Below are positions 15,345-22,552 of a DNA stretch of 27,340 bases, one piece after another. Under the pieces are notes generated by a model. It was given only the letters and a program-made list of their open reading frames with translations. It searched no databases and was not told the origin of the DNA. Source of the DNA: PXRE01 sp964435625 (lineage in GTDB: Archaea; Halobacteriota; Halobacteria; Halobacteriales; PXRE01); NCBI GenBank assembly GCA_964435625.1, contig CAYTAG010000017.1, positions 1 to 27,340 of the forward strand. Direction: 5' to 3'. Position 1 is the first letter of the stretch, and the number at the start of each line of letters is the position of its first letter. The position numbers and the translations under genes were made by a program.

Positions 15345-15408
15345 GCCCGACCGGCGCGGCCGGTTCCCGCTGCGGGGCCGGCCACCGACCGTCGGTCCGA
15401 GGGGGCGG

Positions 15409-15558
15409 TCACTCCGAGTACCCTTCCTGCATGAACCGCCCCTCGGTCTCGTACATGCTCACCAGTTCCTCGACGAACTCCGCACGGCTCTCGCCCTCTT
15501 CGCAGTGGCGGTCGATGCGCTCGGCGAGGCCGTCGCTGACTTCGATGGTCCGGGTCAT
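15409..15558 (-). CDS. Small CopG-like protein (DUF7557-like)
   Basis: A 49-residue protein: a short beta strand (MTRTIEVSDGLAERID), then two helices (ESRAEFVEELVSMYE) and the ending EGRFMQEGYSE, which I recall as a conserved haloarchaeal motif (DUF7557-like). The strand-helix-helix order is that of ribbon-helix-helix (CopG/MetJ) DNA-binding proteins, or of a lone antitoxin. No toxin gene is adjacent: the gene on one side is the membrane protein and on the other the DRTGG gene in opposite orientation. No TATA box lies 27 bases upstream of the ATG at 15558, so an untranslated leader is likely; a candidate AT-rich box is at 15607-15614, and another at 15727-15737. Confidence 0.75.
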   Translation of the reverse strand: MTRTIEVSDGLAERIDRHCEEGESRAEFVEELVSMYETEGRFMQEGYSE

Positions 15559-15720
15559 GGTTAGTACCGGGAACGCCCCGGCCGTCGAACGAACGTGCGG
15601 CAGGAGCAATAGCTTCACGGCGTCGCGCCGGACGAGCCCCGACTCCAATGCGGCCCGGAAGCCATCCGCCCGGCCGGACTATCCCGTACCGGCCGCGGCC
15701 CGGCCGCTCGAAGCTGTAGA

Positions 15721-15756
15721 TACCGAAGTATTATACTGTAGAAGCTAAAGAATTGG
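15721..15756. promoter_or_regulatory. AT-rich palindromic element between two minus-strand genes
   Basis: taccgaagtattatactgtag (21 bases; core palindrome AGTATTATACT at 15727-15737) is followed by aagctaaagaattggc. It is much richer in AT than its surroundings and closely resembles the element at 27064-27090. It may be a promoter or regulator site; with a minus-strand reading it is about 170 bases before the CopG-like gene. Confidence 0.4.
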
Positions 15757-15824
15757 CCGCGGCCGGTGGTGGCGGCTTGCGGCGTGACTGGTCGCGGCGA
15801 AAACGGTTCCGGGAACGGTAGGCG

Positions 15825-16628
15825 CTACGTTTCGACTTCTAGCAGGCGAGCGCCGCAGTCCTCACAGCCCAGGGCGACGACGTCGACGGTCCGACAGCAG
15901 GACTCGACGGTCTCCTGGGAGAAGTCGACGCGGCCGTCGCAACTCGGGCACTGCTCGGCGAACACGCGGACGCCGTTGAGCAGTCGCCCGCGCACGCGCA
16001 GGTCCATCTCGTCCCAGCCGACGGTGCGCTGGCGGAGTTCGGGCACGGCGGCCATGTCCGCCAGCAGCGCCGCCTCCGACTCCCAGCGGGCGACGGGCTG
16101 GCCCTCGGCGTGGACCAGCGCGAACTCCTCGCGCTCGGAGATCTCGACGTCCTCGGGGTCGACCTCCAGGACGCTCGCCAGTCGCTTTTCGAGGTTGCCG
16201 TTCCCCCGGAGGGACCTGATCTCCTCGCGCCAGGCCGAGGCGAAGTCGTCGGTCGCACAGAGGTCCTCGCCGTCCTTGCAGACCTCGACGGCGCGGGCCT
16301 CCAGCAACACCGGCTCGGGGTCGATGTCCGCCTCCGAACCGGCGACCGGCACGTCCTCCGCCGGCGTCTTGTCGAACCACCGCAGGACCCTGTCGGGGAA
16401 GTACTGCTTGGTCAACTGCGGCGTATACGGGACCAGATAGCCCCGGAAGTAGATCGCGGCCAGCGAGATCAGGAAGAACCCGATGCCCGCGGCCGGAAGC
16501 CATGCGAGCCCGAGTGCGAGCGCGAGTACCGTCGCGATGGCGACGTTGGTTACGGTGCAGGGGATACACCGATTCTCTCCCGTGTACTCGGGCCGTTTGA
16601 TCCGGTCAACGAACGCGCTGGCACCCAT
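15825..16628 (-). CDS. Membrane protein with N-terminal CxxC and C-terminal zinc-ribbon-like Cys cluster
   Basis: A 267-residue protein of unknown family. Residues 21-24 (CIPC, in NRCIPCTVTN) form a CxxC directly before two membrane helices (about 29-48 and 50-67: VAIATVLALALGLAWLP, GIGFFLISLAAIYF). A cytosolic part follows (FRGYLVPYTPQ, then a charged EVCKDGEDLCATDD). The C-terminal domain holds six Cys at about 227, 230, 244, 245, 255 and 258 (CPSC, CC, CEDC), likely to bind one or two zinc ions or to be redox-active. The ATG at 16628 is supported by a TATA box (taaaaataa, 16651-16659) 27 bases upstream. Directly upstream on the same strand is thioredoxin, so a thiol-redox relation is possible. 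The function is not known, though the gene is intact and conserved in character. Confidence 0.8.
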   Translation of the reverse strand: MGASAFVDRIKRPEYTGENRCIPCTVTNVAIATVLALALGLAWLPAAGIGFFLISLAAIYFRGYLVPYTPQLTKQYFPDRVLRWFDKTPAEDVPVAGSEADIDPEPVLLEARAVEVCKDGEDLCATDDFASAWREEIRSLRGNGNLEKRLASVLEVDPEDVEISEREEFALVHAEGQPVARWESEAALLADMAAVPELRQRTVGWDEMDLRVRGRLLNGVRVFAEQCPSCDGRVDFSQETVESCCRTVDVVALGCEDCGARLLEVET

Positions 16629-16650
16629 GTGTACGAGATTGACCGTCCTG

Positions 16651-16660
16651 TAAAAATAAC
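16651..16660 (-). promoter_or_regulatory. TATA box of the membrane-protein gene
   Basis: On the minus strand the sequence reads gttattttta, centred 27 bases before the ATG at 16628. This supports a leaderless start and a transcript independent of the thioredoxin gene. Confidence 0.65.
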
Positions 16661-16692
16661 TGTCGCTACTCGTCAGCGCTCCTACGTACCAC

Positions 16693-17154
16693 TCAACTGT
16701 GTCGGTCGACCAGCGACCGCAACCGTCCCTCGTTCTGGAACCCGACCAGGCGCTCGGCGGGTTCGCCGCCGGCGAACAGCACCAGCGTCGGCACGCTCCG
16801 GACGTTCTGTGCGCCGGCAAGCTGGGGGTTGGCGTCGATGTCGACCTTGAGGACCGCGGCGTCGGTCTCGTCCGCCACTTTGCTCACGACGGGGTCCATC
16901 TGCTTGCAGGGGCCACACCAGTCCGCGAAGAAGTCGACCAGCACGACGTCGTGAGCCTGGACGAACGATTGGAACCCGTCGGTCTCGCCCAGGTAGACCG
17001 GTTCGTCCGGCGTCGGCCCCGCTCCGTCGGGGACCTGGCTCGTCCCGTCCGGCCCCTCCTCGGCCGTCTCCCGCAGTTGTTCGAGTTTCTTGCGACGGAG
17101 TTCTTCGAGTTCCGAGTCGCCGTCCGCTTCGAGTTCCGAGTTGGCGTCGGTCAT
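16693..17154 (-). CDS. Thioredoxin with an N-terminal charged helical extension
   Basis: A 153-residue protein. Residues about 55-153 are a complete thioredoxin fold with the active site WCGPC at 79-83, the preceding VLVDFFAD strand, the buried Asp74-like position, and the cis-Pro122 in RSVPTLVLF. Residues 1-50 are extra: a helix with ELEELRRKKLEQLRETAEE, followed by a Gly/Pro linker. Ordinary thioredoxins are about 105 residues, so the extension is unusual; haloarchaeal thioredoxins do show such charged extensions. It reduces protein disulfides in the cytoplasm. The box gttaac (centred near 17181) is 27 bases before the ATG at 17154. The membrane protein with CxxC motifs follows 64 bases downstream. 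Confidence 0.92.
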   Translation of the reverse strand: MTDANSELEADGDSELEELRRKKLEQLRETAEEGPDGTSQVPDGAGPTPDEPVYLGETDGFQSFVQAHDVVLVDFFADWCGPCKQMDPVVSKVADETDAAVLKVDIDANPQLAGAQNVRSVPTLVLFAGGEPAERLVGFQNEGRLRSLVDRHS

Positions 17155-17269
17155 GGCACGGCCGTACGCGGGCCGACGTTAACGTTCTTGCGGTGGTCGT
17201 GTGCGGCAATCGCAATACTCCGGCGAGCGACCGCAATGCTCCGGTGGGTAACTGACGGCGGCCGCCCGC

Positions 17270-19588
17270 TCACCCGTCTGGGCCGACGGCGTCCAGCACC
17301 CCGACCGCGAGGTCCTTGTCGAGGGGGTCGTTGGCGTTGCCGCAGTGGGGCGACTGCACGCAGGCGGGACAGCCGTCCTCGCACTCGCAGCCGTCGATCA
17401 GCCGCGAGGCGCGGGTCATCAGCGACTCCAGCCGGTCGTAGCCGCCGCGCGAGAGGCCGACCCCGCCGGGGTGGCCGTCGTAGATGAAGATCGTGCTCCG
17501 GTTGGTCCGGGGGTGCCGTGGCGTGGAGAGGCCGCCGACGTCCCTGCGGTCACACAGCAACTCCAGGGGAAACAGCGAGATGAGCGCGTGCTCGGCGGCG
17601 TGGATGCCGCCCTCAAAGCTCCCCTCGCGGGCGCGCAGTTCCGATTCGACCGCCTCGGGGACCGTGAAGTACAACCCCTTCGTCTCCAGGGTCGTCGCGG
17701 GCAGCGTCAGCGACTCCTCGGCCAGCCGTTCGCCGGAACTGGCATCCCGGCGCTCGTAGCCGGTGATCCGCTTGCGCATCGTCACCTCCGCGAACCGCAA
17801 CACGGCGTCGTCGTTCGGCAGCGACCGCTCGGCCAGGTCCGACTCCACGGTGATGGCCTTCTCGTGTAGCACCCTGGTGTAGTAGTCCGCCCGGACCGGT
17901 TCGAGTTCGGCGCGGTTGCGCGCCAGGTCGAGGTCGACCACCTCGTAGGTCCGCCCCTGGTGGTGGTAGACGGCGCCGGGGTGGGCGTCCCGGAGGGCGT
18001 CGGCCAGTTGGAGGCTGCCGAGTCGCTCGTCGCGCCGCCGGTCGAACAACTGCACCTCGCGGTCGGAGATGGTCCGCAGCCCCATCTCGTGCTGGGGGCT
18101 GCCGTCGCCGGCGTACGTCCAGCGGACGCCGTCGCCGGTCTCGCGCCGCTCCAGGTCGCCCCGTTCGGTCAGGTCCGCGACGACCTCGGGGAACGCGTCC
18201 CCGAAGTGGCGGTCGTCGTCCGGCGCGAGCCAGTTCTCCCTGGCCGCCGACAGCACGTGATCGGGCAGCAACTGCTCGTTGGCGGGGTCGACGGTCGCGC
18301 GCTCGGGCGGTTCGTCGAAGAAGTCGCCCGGATTGGCCATCAGGTACTGGTCCAGTTGGTCCTCGCCGGCCACCATCGCGACCAGGCTCGGGTCGTCGCC
18401 GCGTCCCGCGCGGCCGGCCTGCTGGCGGGCGGCCATCCGCGTCCCGGGGTAGCCGTCCAGCAACACGGCGTCGAGTTCGCCGACGTCGATGCCGAGTTCC
18501 AGGGCGTTCGTGCTCCAGACGCCGCGGAGGTCGCCGTCGTGGAGCCGCGTCTCCAGGTCCCGCCGCCGGCCGTCCTGCAGGGCGGCCTGGTAGGCGGCGA
18601 CGGCGTCGGTCAGGTCGCCCCGACCCCGTTCGCGCAGCAGGTCGGCCGTCTCGTTGGCGTAGCGCTCGGCGGTCTGGCGCGCCCGCGTGAACGCGACGGT
18701 CTGGTGGCCGCGGGTGACGAGGTCCGCCAGCAGCCGCATCGTCTCGACGTGGTGCGAGCGCCGCCGGCCCGTCCCGCGCTGGCCGTCGGCGTACTCCGGT
18801 GGATTCCATAGCACCCAGTGGGTCGGTCCGGTGCCGCTGTCGTCGTCGTCGACCAGCGCGAACGACGCTTCGGACCGTCCGGTGACGGCGGCCGCGTGCT
18901 CGACGGGGTTGCGGATGGTCGCCGAGCAGCAGACGAACTGCGGGTCCGAGTCGAACCGCTCGCAGACGCGGGCGAGCCGGCGCAGCACCATCGCGACGTG
19001 GCTCCCGAAGACGCCGCGGTACTCGTGGACCTCGTCGACGACGACCGTCTCCAGGCCGGAGAACAGCCAGTCCCACAGCCGGTGGGCGTGGGGCAACAGC
19101 GCGTAGTGGAGCATGTCCGGGGTCGTCAACAGCACCGTCGGCCGGCGGTCCCGGACCGCGCGTCGCTCGCCGTCGTCCAGTTGGCCGGTGTAGCGGTCCA
19201 CGGAGACCCGCGAGCCGAATCCCAGGTCCCGGGCCATTTCCGAGAGCGTCTCGGCCTGGTCGTTGATGAGCGCGTTCGTCGGCGCGAAGTACAGCGTCCG
19301 GCCGCCGTGGTCCATCGCTCGCTCGAAGGCGGGGACCGTGTACGCGAGGCTCTTCCCGCTGGCCGTCGGCGTCGCCAGCACCACGTCGTCGCCCTCGCGG
19401 ACGGCCTCGACGGCGGCCGCCTGGTGGCGGTACTGCCGCTCGATCCCCCGGTCGGCCAGCGCCGACGCCAGCCGCGGCTCGAGGTCGAGGTCGGCGTACG
19501 TCGGGTCCCTGCCGGGTTCCGTCCGGGTCGCCGTGACCTGCCCCTCGTAGTAGGGTCGGCTCCGCAGCCACTCGACGGCGTCGTCCAC
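17270..19588 (-). CDS. DEAD/DEAH-box helicase with DUF1998 zinc domain (MrfA/Hrq1-like)
   Basis: A 772-residue superfamily 2 helicase. The start is set at GTG 19588 (VDDAVEWLRSRPYYEGQ); a longer in-frame start at 19723 lies in low-complexity sequence. Motif I is ATPTASGKS, motif II the DEVH box (VVVDEVHEYRG), motif III CSATI, and motif VI QAGRAGRGDD. The second half has the DUF1998 region, and the C-terminus ends with a four-Cys cluster (CECEDGCPACVQSPHC), the MZB domain. This is the COG1205 family that includes Bacillus MrfA (YprA) and yeast Hrq1, helicases of DNA crosslink repair. In Bacillus the partner is the exonuclease MrfB, which is not seen here. The protein is cytoplasmic and monocistronic by position. 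The helicase call is secure; the repair role is inference. Confidence 0.92.
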   Translation of the reverse strand: MDDAVEWLRSRPYYEGQVTATRTEPGRDPTYADLDLEPRLASALADRGIERQYRHQAAAVEAVREGDDVVLATPTASGKSLAYTVPAFERAMDHGGRTLYFAPTNALINDQAETLSEMARDLGFGSRVSVDRYTGQLDDGERRAVRDRRPTVLLTTPDMLHYALLPHAHRLWDWLFSGLETVVVDEVHEYRGVFGSHVAMVLRRLARVCERFDSDPQFVCCSATIRNPVEHAAAVTGRSEASFALVDDDDSGTGPTHWVLWNPPEYADGQRGTGRRRSHHVETMRLLADLVTRGHQTVAFTRARQTAERYANETADLLRERGRGDLTDAVAAYQAALQDGRRRDLETRLHDGDLRGVWSTNALELGIDVGELDAVLLDGYPGTRMAARQQAGRAGRGDDPSLVAMVAGEDQLDQYLMANPGDFFDEPPERATVDPANEQLLPDHVLSAARENWLAPDDDRHFGDAFPEVVADLTERGDLERRETGDGVRWTYAGDGSPQHEMGLRTISDREVQLFDRRRDERLGSLQLADALRDAHPGAVYHHQGRTYEVVDLDLARNRAELEPVRADYYTRVLHEKAITVESDLAERSLPNDDAVLRFAEVTMRKRITGYERRDASSGERLAEESLTLPATTLETKGLYFTVPEAVESELRAREGSFEGGIHAAEHALISLFPLELLCDRRDVGGLSTPRHPRTNRSTIFIYDGHPGGVGLSRGGYDRLESLMTRASRLIDGCECEDGCPACVQSPHCGNANDPLDKDLAVGVLDAVGPDG

Positions 19589-19906
19589 GGCCCCTCTCGT
19601 CGGGCCACCCGCCTTACGGTTTCGGTACTGGCGGGCCCGGCGACCGATACCCGGGACTGGCGGCGAGCGTCGGTCGGGAAAAGTGGGGTCGTCCCCAGAA
19701 GGCTGGCAAGCCGGCCCGGGCAAGCCGGCCTCCGGCCATGGCCGGATGTCAGAGGCACCCCGGCATCAGTCCGTTAGGGTTACCCTACCATTATCTCACC
19801 TCTCGGGCAACCGGTCGAAGGGAGACTTATCGCATATATATCCACTGGCTATTTAAGTTAGTAGCCCCCATACTCGGCCGTCGCCCAGCGCGACGGTACG
19901 GAAACG
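19589..19906. other. Intergenic region with GC-rich direct repeat and the regulator promoter
   Basis: About 318 bases between the divergent helicase and regulator genes. Around 19700-19745 a block with repeated caagccggcc motifs (two copies, ten bases apart) and the nested palindrome ggccatggcc lies in low-complexity GC. Close to the regulator, gttaccctacc and two TATA-like boxes are seen. No gene is recognised. Confidence 0.5.
19834..19858 (+). promoter_or_regulatory. Tandem TATA-like boxes of the FilR1-type regulator
   Basis: catatatatcc (19834-19844) and ctatttaag (19850-19858) are two separate AT-rich cores, predicting transcription starts about 16 bases apart and a leader of about 25-40 bases. 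The strongest pair of boxes in the window. Confidence 0.6.
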
Positions 19907-20677
19907 ATGGCTGCCCCGGACCTGGCCGATTTCCTGGAAGTGATGCAACGGCGGGGGTACCTCCTCGCGGAGTTGCGCGACGGCGAGATGACGAAACCGG
20001 AGCTGGAGGGGGCCCTGGACGTCTCGCGGTCGACCATCGACCGCGGCGTCCGGGAACTGGAGTCGAAGATGCTGATCGAGCGCGGCCAGGAGGGGTACCG
20101 CCAGACGCTCCCCGGTAAGCTCGCGCTCCGGGAGTACGCCGCGTTCACCCGACGGATCGCGGGGCTGTACAGCGGCACGGACCTGCTCGCGACGATGCCC
20201 CGTGAGGCGTCGTTCGACCTGGCGATGCTGAAAGGCGCCAGGATCGTCGAGAGCGAGCGGTCGTACCCCCACAGGCCGGTCGAGACGCTGTACGAGCGGA
20301 TCGGGTCGGCCACCACCGTCCGGGAGTTCACCCCCGCGGTCCACCCCCGGCAGGTGGCGACCTACGGCAACCTGGTCGACGACGGGGCCGAGGTCGAACT
20401 CGTCCTCACGGAGACGGTCGTCGAACGGTTGCTGTCGTCGTACGCCGAGGAGTTCGAGAGCACCATGGCGAACGGCGGCCTGACCGTCCTGGAGGCCCCG
20501 GCGGACCTCCAGTACGGGCTGACGGTCGCGCGGACCGACGACGGCCCCCTCGCGGCCGTCATGGTCTACACCGACGCCGGCGTCCGGGGCTGCATCGTCA
20601 ACGACGATGAGGCGGCCGTCGAGTGGGCACGGACCCGGTACGAGGTCGAACGCGCACGCGCGAAACCGCTGGGCTGA
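19907..20677 (+). CDS. Winged-helix transcription regulator with FilR1 middle domain
   Basis: A 256-residue regulator. Residues about 8-80 are a winged helix-turn-helix (LADFLEVMQRRGYLL, MTKPELEGALDVSRSTID, RGVRELESKMLIERG) with recognition helix SRSTIDRGVREL. Residues about 100-240 match the FilR1 middle (formerly DUF1724) domain, common in methanogen and haloarchaeal regulators: MLKGARIVESERSYPHRPVETLYERI, TPAVHPRQVATYGNLVDDGAEVELVLTE and LTVARTDDGPLAAVMVYTD. The ligand of this domain is unknown. No metal ligand set is visible. It does not sit beside an obvious target, and the next gene (aminotransferase) is 80 bases away in the same orientation, so it could be a local regulator of that gene. 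Confidence 0.85.
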   Translation: MAAPDLADFLEVMQRRGYLLAELRDGEMTKPELEGALDVSRSTIDRGVRELESKMLIERGQEGYRQTLPGKLALREYAAFTRRIAGLYSGTDLLATMPREASFDLAMLKGARIVESERSYPHRPVETLYERIGSATTVREFTPAVHPRQVATYGNLVDDGAEVELVLTETVVERLLSSYAEEFESTMANGGLTVLEAPADLQYGLTVARTDDGPLAAVMVYTDAGVRGCIVNDDEAAVEWARTRYEVERARAKPLG

Positions 20678-20757
20678 CCGCCGCGCGCTCGCCTTGCGTT
20701 CTGGCCGGGAGACGCCGGAGCCGGTAGACACAACTGTCGGGGTAGCGAGTCGCCACC

Positions 20758-21834
20758 ATGGCCCGACGCATCGAGCACTTCGCGTGGCTGGAGGGCCGCC
20801 ACGGGGACGTCCGCCACGACCTGGCGACGAGCGACCTCCAGGCGGCGGTTGGGGACGAGGAAGGCCTCGTCCCCGGGTCGCTCGCCGGTCGGGCGGACCC
20901 GCCCGCGGACCGCACCCTCGAAGCCCAGCTGGGGACGGTCTACGGCGTTCCCACCGAGTCCGTGCTGGTGACCGCCGGCGCCACGCAGGCCAACCTCCTG
21001 GCGGTGGCGGCCGCCACCGACGACGACGAGCGCGTGCTGGTCGAGACCCCCGGCTACGAACCGCTACGGGCCACGCCGGCGTGGCTCGGCCGCGACGTCG
21101 ACCGGTTCGACCGGCCGGTCGAGGCCGAGTACGCCCTCGCGTCCGAGCGCGTCCTCGACGCCGTCCGCCCGGGGACGGGGCTGGTCGTCGTCACCAACCG
21201 CCACAACCCCAGCGGCCGCCGGGTCGACCGGGACGAACTGGCCGTCGCGGGCGTCGTCGCGGGCGACGCCGACGCCCGCCTGCTGGTCGACGAGGTGTAC
21301 GCGCCATACAGCGTCGGCCCCGGCGACGGCGCCTTCGGCGGCCCGACGGCCGCCGGCCTCGATCACGTCGTCGTCACGAGTTCGCTGACGAAGGTCTTCG
21401 GCCTCGGCGGCCTCCGGATCGGCTGGCTCGTCGCCGACCCGGACTTCGTTGCCCGCGCCCGCGACGCGATGAGCCACCTCCCGTTCGTCGCCACGCCGAG
21501 CCGGGAACTCGCCCGGCGGGCGCTGTTTCACCGCGACGACCTCCTGGCCCGGTCGCGGGCGGTGATCCGCGGGAACGCGGACCTGTTGCGGACGTTCGTC
21601 GCGGACCGGCCCGACCTCTCCGGGCCGGTGTTCGACGGGGCCACGTTCGCCTTCCTGCAACACGACGCCGCCGACGGGAACGAGGTCGTCGAGGCCGCCC
21701 TGGAGGCCGGCGTGCTCGTGACCCCCGGCCGCTTCTTCGAGGACCCCGAACGCGTGCGCGTGAGCCTGGGCCACGACCCCGAGGAGATGCGGGCCGCGCT
21801 CGGCGTCTTCGGCGAGGTGCTCGACGAACTGTAG
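20758..21834 (+). CDS. PLP-dependent aminotransferase, class I/II
   Basis: A 358-residue aspartate-aminotransferase-fold protein. The cofactor pocket shows TAGATQANLLAV, the substrate-binding NRHNPSGRR, the PLP-contacting Asp and Tyr in LLVDEVYAPYS, and the Schiff-base Lys in SSLTKVFGLGGLRIGW. The DPERVRVSLGHDPEEMRAAL end contains the C-terminal Arg that binds the substrate carboxylate. The N-terminus is short and starts MARRIEHFAW. Length and order fit class I/II aminotransferases or PLP decarboxylases. The reaction is amino transfer between an amino acid and a ketoacid; substrate undetermined. It follows the FilR1-type regulator in the same direction. Confidence 0.92.
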   Translation: MARRIEHFAWLEGRHGDVRHDLATSDLQAAVGDEEGLVPGSLAGRADPPADRTLEAQLGTVYGVPTESVLVTAGATQANLLAVAAATDDDERVLVETPGYEPLRATPAWLGRDVDRFDRPVEAEYALASERVLDAVRPGTGLVVVTNRHNPSGRRVDRDELAVAGVVAGDADARLLVDEVYAPYSVGPGDGAFGGPTAAGLDHVVVTSSLTKVFGLGGLRIGWLVADPDFVARARDAMSHLPFVATPSRELARRALFHRDDLLARSRAVIRGNADLLRTFVADRPDLSGPVFDGATFAFLQHDAADGNEVVEAALEAGVLVTPGRFFEDPERVRVSLGHDPEEMRAALGVFGEVLDEL

Positions 21835-21936
21835 GCCCGTCTCGTCCGTTCGATTCGAGCGTCGAGTAGCTCGTCGTCTTCCCGGCGTGCGGTCGGCGCG
21901 CGTTCCTCGCGCGCGCCAACTGCACGAGCGGCGGAG

Positions 21937-22002
21937 TAGCAAACCACGACGGCAGGGATGGCCAACCACGACGGCAGGGGTGGCAAACTACGAGGGGAGG
22001 GG
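21937..22002 (+). repeat. Three tandem 22-base repeats
   Basis: Units at 21937-21958, 21959-21980 and 21981-22002. The first two are nearly identical (tagcaaaccacgacggcagg and tggccaaccacgacggcagg, each followed by two bases). The third is degenerate (tggcaaactacgaggggagg). They lie 50 bases upstream of the lutC-like ATG, in a noncoding stretch. A role as an operator array or a local slippage product is possible. Confidence 0.8.
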
Positions 22003-22051
22003 TGACCGAGCCGAGTCAAGAGTCAAGGGGTTCGGGTCGCAAGCGAGTGGC

Positions 22052-22552
22052 ATGCCAGGGCACGTCGAGGCGTTCGCGGACGCGGCCCGCCAGGCCAACG
22101 CGGACGTGGTCCGGACGACGGCTGATGCGTTCGACGCGACGGTCGACGAGGTGCTCGTGGACCCGGCGGTCGGGACGCCGTTGCCCCAGGACGGCGTCTC
22201 GCTCCCGGACCGGGTCGAGACCGACCCGACGCCGTCCGACCTCGCCGCGGCGGCGACGGGCGTCACACCGGCGGGACTCGGCGTCGTCGACTCCGGGTCG
22301 GTCGTCGTCGAGTCGACCGCTGCGGGCGAGGAACCGGCGAGCCTGTTCCCGGAGCGCCACGTGGCGGTCCTGGCGGCCGGCGACCTCGTGGCCGACGTCG
22401 CCGCCGCCGTCGAGCACCTGGCCGAGGTGGCTGCCGAGGGTCGGGACGCGGTGATCGAGACCGGGCCGAGCGCCACCGCGGACATGGGGGAACTGGTCCT
22501 CGGCGCCCACGGCCCGCACGCACTCCACGTGGTGGTGATCGAGGACCGATGA
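22052..22552 (+). CDS. LUD-domain protein, LutC/LldG-like
   Basis: A 166-residue protein with a single LUD domain: the first helix (VEAFADAARQANADVVRTTADAF), VLVDPAV, a TGVTPAGLGVVDSGSVVVES strand-turn region, the conserved AAGEEPASLFPERHVAVLAAGDLVADV segment, and the C-terminal IETGPSATADMGELVLGAHGPHALHVVVI typical of LutC (YkgG, LldG). The stop overlaps the start of the next gene by four bases (ATGA). With LutA and LutB, LutC forms an iron-sulfur L-lactate oxidase complex in bacteria. No flavin or metal ligand is visible in LUD domains. A weak box lies 27 bases upstream; the tandem repeats precede it. Confidence 0.9.
   Translation: MPGHVEAFADAARQANADVVRTTADAFDATVDEVLVDPAVGTPLPQDGVSLPDRVETDPTPSDLAAAATGVTPAGLGVVDSGSVVVESTAAGEEPASLFPERHVAVLAAGDLVADVAAAVEHLAEVAAEGRDAVIETGPSATADMGELVLGAHGPHALHVVVIEDR

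Noticed and set aside
15409..15558. Antitoxin of a toxin-antitoxin pair
   Set aside because: No toxin-like frame is adjacent in either orientation; kept as a lone CopG-like protein.
17613..19571. 652-residue minus-strand frame overlapping the helicase in another frame
   Set aside because: Same strand but shifted frame; Arg-Gly-Pro rich, whereas the helicase frame carries all motifs.
21937..22002. Possible short CRISPR array
   Set aside because: Units are directly adjacent with no spacers, and no cas genes are in the window.
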